In this document: in pieces, positions 28,872 to 31,956 of the stretch
Position numbering within the stretch: position 1 is the stretch's first letter
How the letters are laid out: each line of letters starts with the position of its first letter
Source of the DNA: a virus
Reading direction: 5' to 3' (one strand)
Length of the DNA: 31,956 bases
IMG/VR virus record: IMGVR_UViG_3300008107_000464
Coordinates: 1 to 31,956 of that record
Notes under the pieces: generated by a model
The model's input: the letters and a program-made list of their open reading frames with translations, nothing else
Told to the model about the DNA's origin: nothing
Database searches by the model: none
Position numbers and translations under genes: made by a program

Positions 28872-30185
28872 ATGGCATTTTTCTCACTTACAGATATAAA
28901 ATATATTCCTGGTCAGAATAGGAATTTTGAAGTCAATTCCGACCAATTTAATATAGACAATAAACGCTATCCTATTGATATTGGAAGAAAGAACACAAGT
29001 GGGTGGTTATAATTATGACGATACGGCTACAGCAAAAATATTGGAAAATACTAGCGGATCACAGAATGCGATTACTGGAGCTCAAGAAATAGTTACAAAT
29101 GTGTTGGATTTTGTGGCAGAAAGAAATGCTATACAAGATGAAAGTCTAACTAGATACGAAGGTAGTTATGATGGCTCTGCCTCTGATGACGGAACAACGG
29201 CTGGTATTTTGGATGAAATCAATTCAAAGAATACACTTTTTAAAGCCGGTCAGTATGCTAAATCTATAAAAGAATCAGACCTTTTAAAAAGAGGAAACTT
29301 TTTTAGAACTGTAAAAAGAACGAAAGACACCATTGCCTTGTATATGCCAGATACATTGGCATTTGATTACAATCAATCATATAGTGATGTAAGTGTAGCT
29401 TCTGGATTAGGGATTGCTGGTGCTGGCTTACAAGCTGGTGCTTCTCTTATGAATGCAGGTAAAAAAGGTGGTGATGCTATACAAAAAAATATGGCTCCAT
29501 TTGTTGCTGAAGCTACGGCTGGTTTTGGTTCAAAGTTTGGTCTGGATAAAAATGTTTTATTCACAGCACTTTCTGCCGCAACAGGTGGTGCTTTAGCAGT
29601 TAACCCACAACTAGAGTTGATATATCAATCACCATCTTTTAGAAATTTCAAGTTTTAACTTCATCATTCGGAAGATACTTGGTTCCTCCATCTGAGTTTG
29701 ATATTAAATTTTATTATAATGGCCAAGAAAATCCAAATATACCTAAAGTTTCCACTTGTGTATTGACTGGAGTTTCAATTGATTATGCACCAAATGGTTT
29801 TGCTTCTTATGAAACACTATTGAATTCACCTGAACGTGGTGGAACTGGTATGCCTGTTGCTATACGTATGGACTTATCGTTTAAAGAAACAGAAATTATC
29901 ACTAAACAATTCTTATCAGGTGAGCAAGTTAAGTATAAGTCACCATTCAGAGGTGATGAAGCAATTAATGGTTTGGATTTTGGTAACGAAAGAAGTGGTG
30001 AACTTAGAACACAGGCCGAGATTGATGCATCTAATGATTTGGGTGATTGGAATGAAACAGGTATAACCTTTGAAACTACTGCTACATCCGATACAGAATT
30101 TGATTTAGCTAATGGCGATTGGGGTACAGAAGACACAACTGGAATTGATGAGTCTGGTAGTGGTGGTTCCATAGGAGGTGCATAA
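28872..30185 (+). pseudogene. 48: Baseplate tail-tube cap gp48, broken by two frame changes
   Basis: Three adjoining frames together resemble one gp48. Part 1 starts at ATG 28872 (MAFFSLTDIKYIPGQNRNFE) and reaches KRYPIDIG, then stops at 29010-29012. Part 2 continues in the +1 frame from about 28976 (EERTQVGGY, later RTKDTIALYMPDTLAFDYNQ, ending SPSFRNFKF with a stop at 29656-29658). Part 3 returns to the first frame (SSFGRYLVPPSEFDIKFYY to 30185). At both joints the segment I expect from homologues is missing: a GHYM-type strand after YPIDIG, and a DFxxxPRxExEA-type helix after FRNFKF. This suggests two internal deletions, real or from assembly. gp48 caps the tail tube on the baseplate and should be essential. 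Confidence 0.7.
30173..30180 (+). promoter_or_regulatory. Strong Shine-Dalgarno AGGAGGTG for gp53
   Basis: AGGAGGTG lies six bases before the ATG at 30187 and inside the last codons of gp48. It decides the start of gp53 over an in-frame GTG at 30178 that falls within it. It is the strongest ribosome binding site I noticed in the window. Confidence 0.8.
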
Positions 30186-30186
30186 T

Positions 30187-30846
30187 ATGGCAAAATATTT
30201 TAATTTCTTTCCTAAAACATCTTACTATAAAAGTAAAGATTCAACTTCTTTAGATATTGTTACTAACATCACTTCAAGGTTTAACTTTGATGATAGGTTG
30301 AAACAGAATGCTTCTACGTATTACAAATATAAAATAAAAGATGGTGATACGCCTGAAATTTTAGCATCTAAAATTTATGGTTCTCCAGAAAAACACTGGA
30401 TCATTTTGGCAATGAATAATATTGTAGACCCACTTTATGAATGGCCTTTAGGTCAAAGAACAATTGGCAAATTCATTGAGGCAAAGTATTCATCGTCATC
30501 ATATGCTAATACTGCATACACTGGTGTAACTGGTTTAGAATGGGCAACAAATAATACTCAAGCATACTATAAAGTAGAAAAAAGAACTGATACTTCAACA
30601 GGCCTGTATAGAGAAGATAGAATTAGACTTGATGCTAACACATATGCTAATGTGGTTATATCTGATACAAATTATACTTTAGAAGATGGAACTCCACTAA
30701 GAATTGTAGTTTCAAAAGAAACAAAAACTTACTATGAATATGAAAATGAATTGAACGAAAACAAAAGAAATATAACCATTTTAAAACCTGAATTTGTAAT
30801 TGACATTGAAGCAGAATTTAAAAATGTGATGAAAGATTCCAAATGA
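30187..30846 (+). CDS. 53: Baseplate wedge protein (T4 gp53-like)
   Basis: The 219-aa product (T4 gp53 is 196 aa) has the aromatic start MAKYFNFFPKTSYYKSKD and the family's LysM-like core YYKYKIKDGDTPEILASKIY, GSPEKHWIILAMNNIVDPLY and EWPLGQRT, corresponding to the IYGNP...W.LL..N..DPYY region of T4. A C-terminal helix ends at FKNVMKDSK. gp53 locks wedges together around the hub. The stop overlaps the next ATG (ATGA). Confidence 0.88.
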   Translation: MAKYFNFFPKTSYYKSKDSTSLDIVTNITSRFNFDDRLKQNASTYYKYKIKDGDTPEILASKIYGSPEKHWIILAMNNIVDPLYEWPLGQRTIGKFIEAKYSSSSYANTAYTGVTGLEWATNNTQAYYKVEKRTDTSTGLYREDRIRLDANTYANVVISDTNYTLEDGTPLRIVVSKETKTYYEYENELNENKRNITILKPEFVIDIEAEFKNVMKDSK

Positions 30847-31956
30847 GTGATTTTAATCTAAAGCAACCTACAGACTTTAGAATTAACGAACTGACTCTTG
30901 TTACCAAAGGTGGTAAAATTGAGTTGCGAGAGATTTTTGAAGAAATTAACATATATGAAAGTATGTTAGCTCCTTGCATTTCTGGTGATATTGTTATCAA
31001 TGATGCTATTGGTCTATCTTCAAAATTGTTAATTGATGGTACTGAAATTATTCTAATAGATATAGACAAAGGTGAAGGTCTTTTTAGATTGAAAAGAGCC
31101 TTTAGAGTATACAAACAAACTGATAGAAGAAATATTAACCAAACAAGTGAATCATATGTTTTAAAATTTGCTTCTGAAGAAGTTATTTTGTCTGAACAAC
31201 AATTAATAGCTGAAGCTTATAAGGGCACTTATACCGATACGGTCAAAAAAATATTGAGCAATAAGTTAAAAGTTCCTGTTTCCAATTTTGTACCAAAGAA
31301 TTTTGAAAAATCTTATGGTGCAATCGATGTAATTATACCAGGTTTAAAACCATTTGATGCTTTAAACTGGTGTTCGAAACGAGCCATTGACTCTAGAGGT
31401 CAACCAACTTTTATGTTTTTTGAGAATGTGGAAGGTTATAACTTTACAACTCTGTCTAAGATTATGCAACAACCTTCAATTTTCAATGTAAACTTTGATA
31501 TTAAAAACTTACAAAATGATGATATTAAAACCGAATTCCTTGGTGCAAGAGCAATGGAAGTTATGACCCAATTTGATTTTATTAAAAGCACACAAGCTGG
31601 TGTTTTTGCAGGAACATTTGTTGGTATTGATCCGCTAACTAGACAAATAATAACCCAAAAGAAAAGTTTTGATAATGTGTTTGCAACGACTAAACATGGT
31701 AATGAAAATCCAAATTTACCTATTGAGACAAATAAATTAGGTAAAACAAACTATCAAATGACCGATTCTAGGATAGTATTTTATTTGACAACAGGCCAAA
31801 GACCACAATCAGCATACATTAAAGCAAATGAGCCTGGTTCATTACAAGTTGATGACGTGCCTCACAAATATACATATGCAAGAAAAGCATTGTTACAAAA
31901 TTTTACATCACAAAGATTAAAAATAGTTTTACCTGGAAACTTTTTGGTATCTCCAG
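30843..31956 (+). CDS. 27: Baseplate hub protein, gp27-like (3' end beyond window)
   Basis: The frame from ATG 30843 is open to the window end (371 codons, C-terminus missing). The product begins MSDFNLKQPTDFRINELTLV. It has the hub-type opening EIFEEINIYESMLAPCISGD, a middle KPFDALNWCSKRAIDSRGQP typical of gp27/VgrG-like hub domains, and later FFENVEGYNFTTLSKIM. gp27 (391 aa in T4) forms the trimeric hub that holds the gp5 spike. It directly follows gp53 with a 4-base overlap. A gp5-type gene would be expected downstream. Confidence 0.8.
   Translation, partial: MSDFNLKQPTDFRINELTLVTKGGKIELREIFEEINIYESMLAPCISGDIVINDAIGLSSKLLIDGTEIILIDIDKGEGLFRLKRAFRVYKQTDRRNINQTSESYVLKFASEEVILSEQQLIAEAYKGTYTDTVKKILSNKLKVPVSNFVPKNFEKSYGAIDVIIPGLKPFDALNWCSKRAIDSRGQPTFMFFENVEGYNFTTLSKIMQQPSIFNVNFDIKNLQNDDIKTEFLGARAMEVMTQFDFIKSTQAGVFAGTFVGIDPLTRQIITQKKSFDNVFATTKHGNENPNLPIETNKLGKTNYQMTDSRIVFYLTTGQRPQSAYIKANEPGSLQVDDVPHKYTYARKALLQNFTSQRLKIVLPGNFLVSP

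Noticed and set aside
30818-31114. Minus-strand open frame at the right end
   Set aside because: It lies antisense to the gp27-like gene, which is open to the window end and shows hub protein motifs.
1-31956. tRNA genes, CRISPR arrays, insertion sequences, integrase or attachment sites
   Set aside because: No T-loop/cloverleaf pattern, direct-repeat spacer array, transposase or integrase motif was seen on reading.

Overview
This AT-rich 32 kb window is part of the genome of a contractile-tailed (myovirus) T4-like bacteriophage. The T4 core genes recognised are RNase H, dsbA, gp33, gp59 and gp32 (replication and late transcription), gp4 and probably gp2 (head completion), and a tail-tube-like gp54/gp48-type protein, gp26, a gp51-like segment, a tape-measure protein, gp48, gp53 and a gp27-type hub protein (baseplate and tail). 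The accessory genes resemble those of aquatic T4-like phages of low-GC proteobacteria such as pelagic myophages. That host assignment is an inference from gene content. No photosynthesis genes, tRNAs, integrase, CRISPR array or insertion sequence were seen.

Layout. (1) 1-4207, minus strand: five small or secreted proteins plus a partial one at the edge. They include two signal-peptide proteins, one with an Asn/Thr/Ser repeat domain and one with a Pro-rich linker. A T4-late-like motif lies upstream. (2) 4317-23520, plus strand: a long, tightly packed early/middle region in blocks, most of which begin with a sigma70-type promoter. It holds a phosphoesterase, RNase H, a stand-alone ligase-N-domain-like protein, a sugar/glycan cassette (nucleotidyltransferase, GT2, RmlC-like, GalE-like) ending in a ClpP-like protease, a series of small accessory proteins (SWIM zinc finger, GP88-like, lipoprotein, MazG, AbrB-like, MGME1-like exonuclease, cupin, SleB-like hydrolase), and then the T4-order cluster dsbA-x-33-59-HAD-32 closed by a strong intrinsic terminator. 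(3) 23564-28840, minus strand: head/tail genes gp4, gp2-like, tube-like, gp26/gp51 and tape measure. (4) 28872-31956, plus strand: baseplate genes gp48 (broken in this sequence), gp53 and a gp27-like hub protein running off the end.

Most notable observations. The gp26 stop codon is preceded by a perfect -1 slippery heptamer leading into an open, start-less reading frame that encodes a gp51-like tail and ends directly at the tape-measure start. This is the classical tail-assembly-chaperone frameshift architecture, here in a T4-like genome. gp48 carries two frame breaks that look like two internal deletions. Several early promoters are preceded by TGTTG/CAACA dyads, two share a duplicated promoter-leader, and two genes appear to have leaderless transcripts. 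All assignments come from reading the sequence and from family knowledge; no database search was run.
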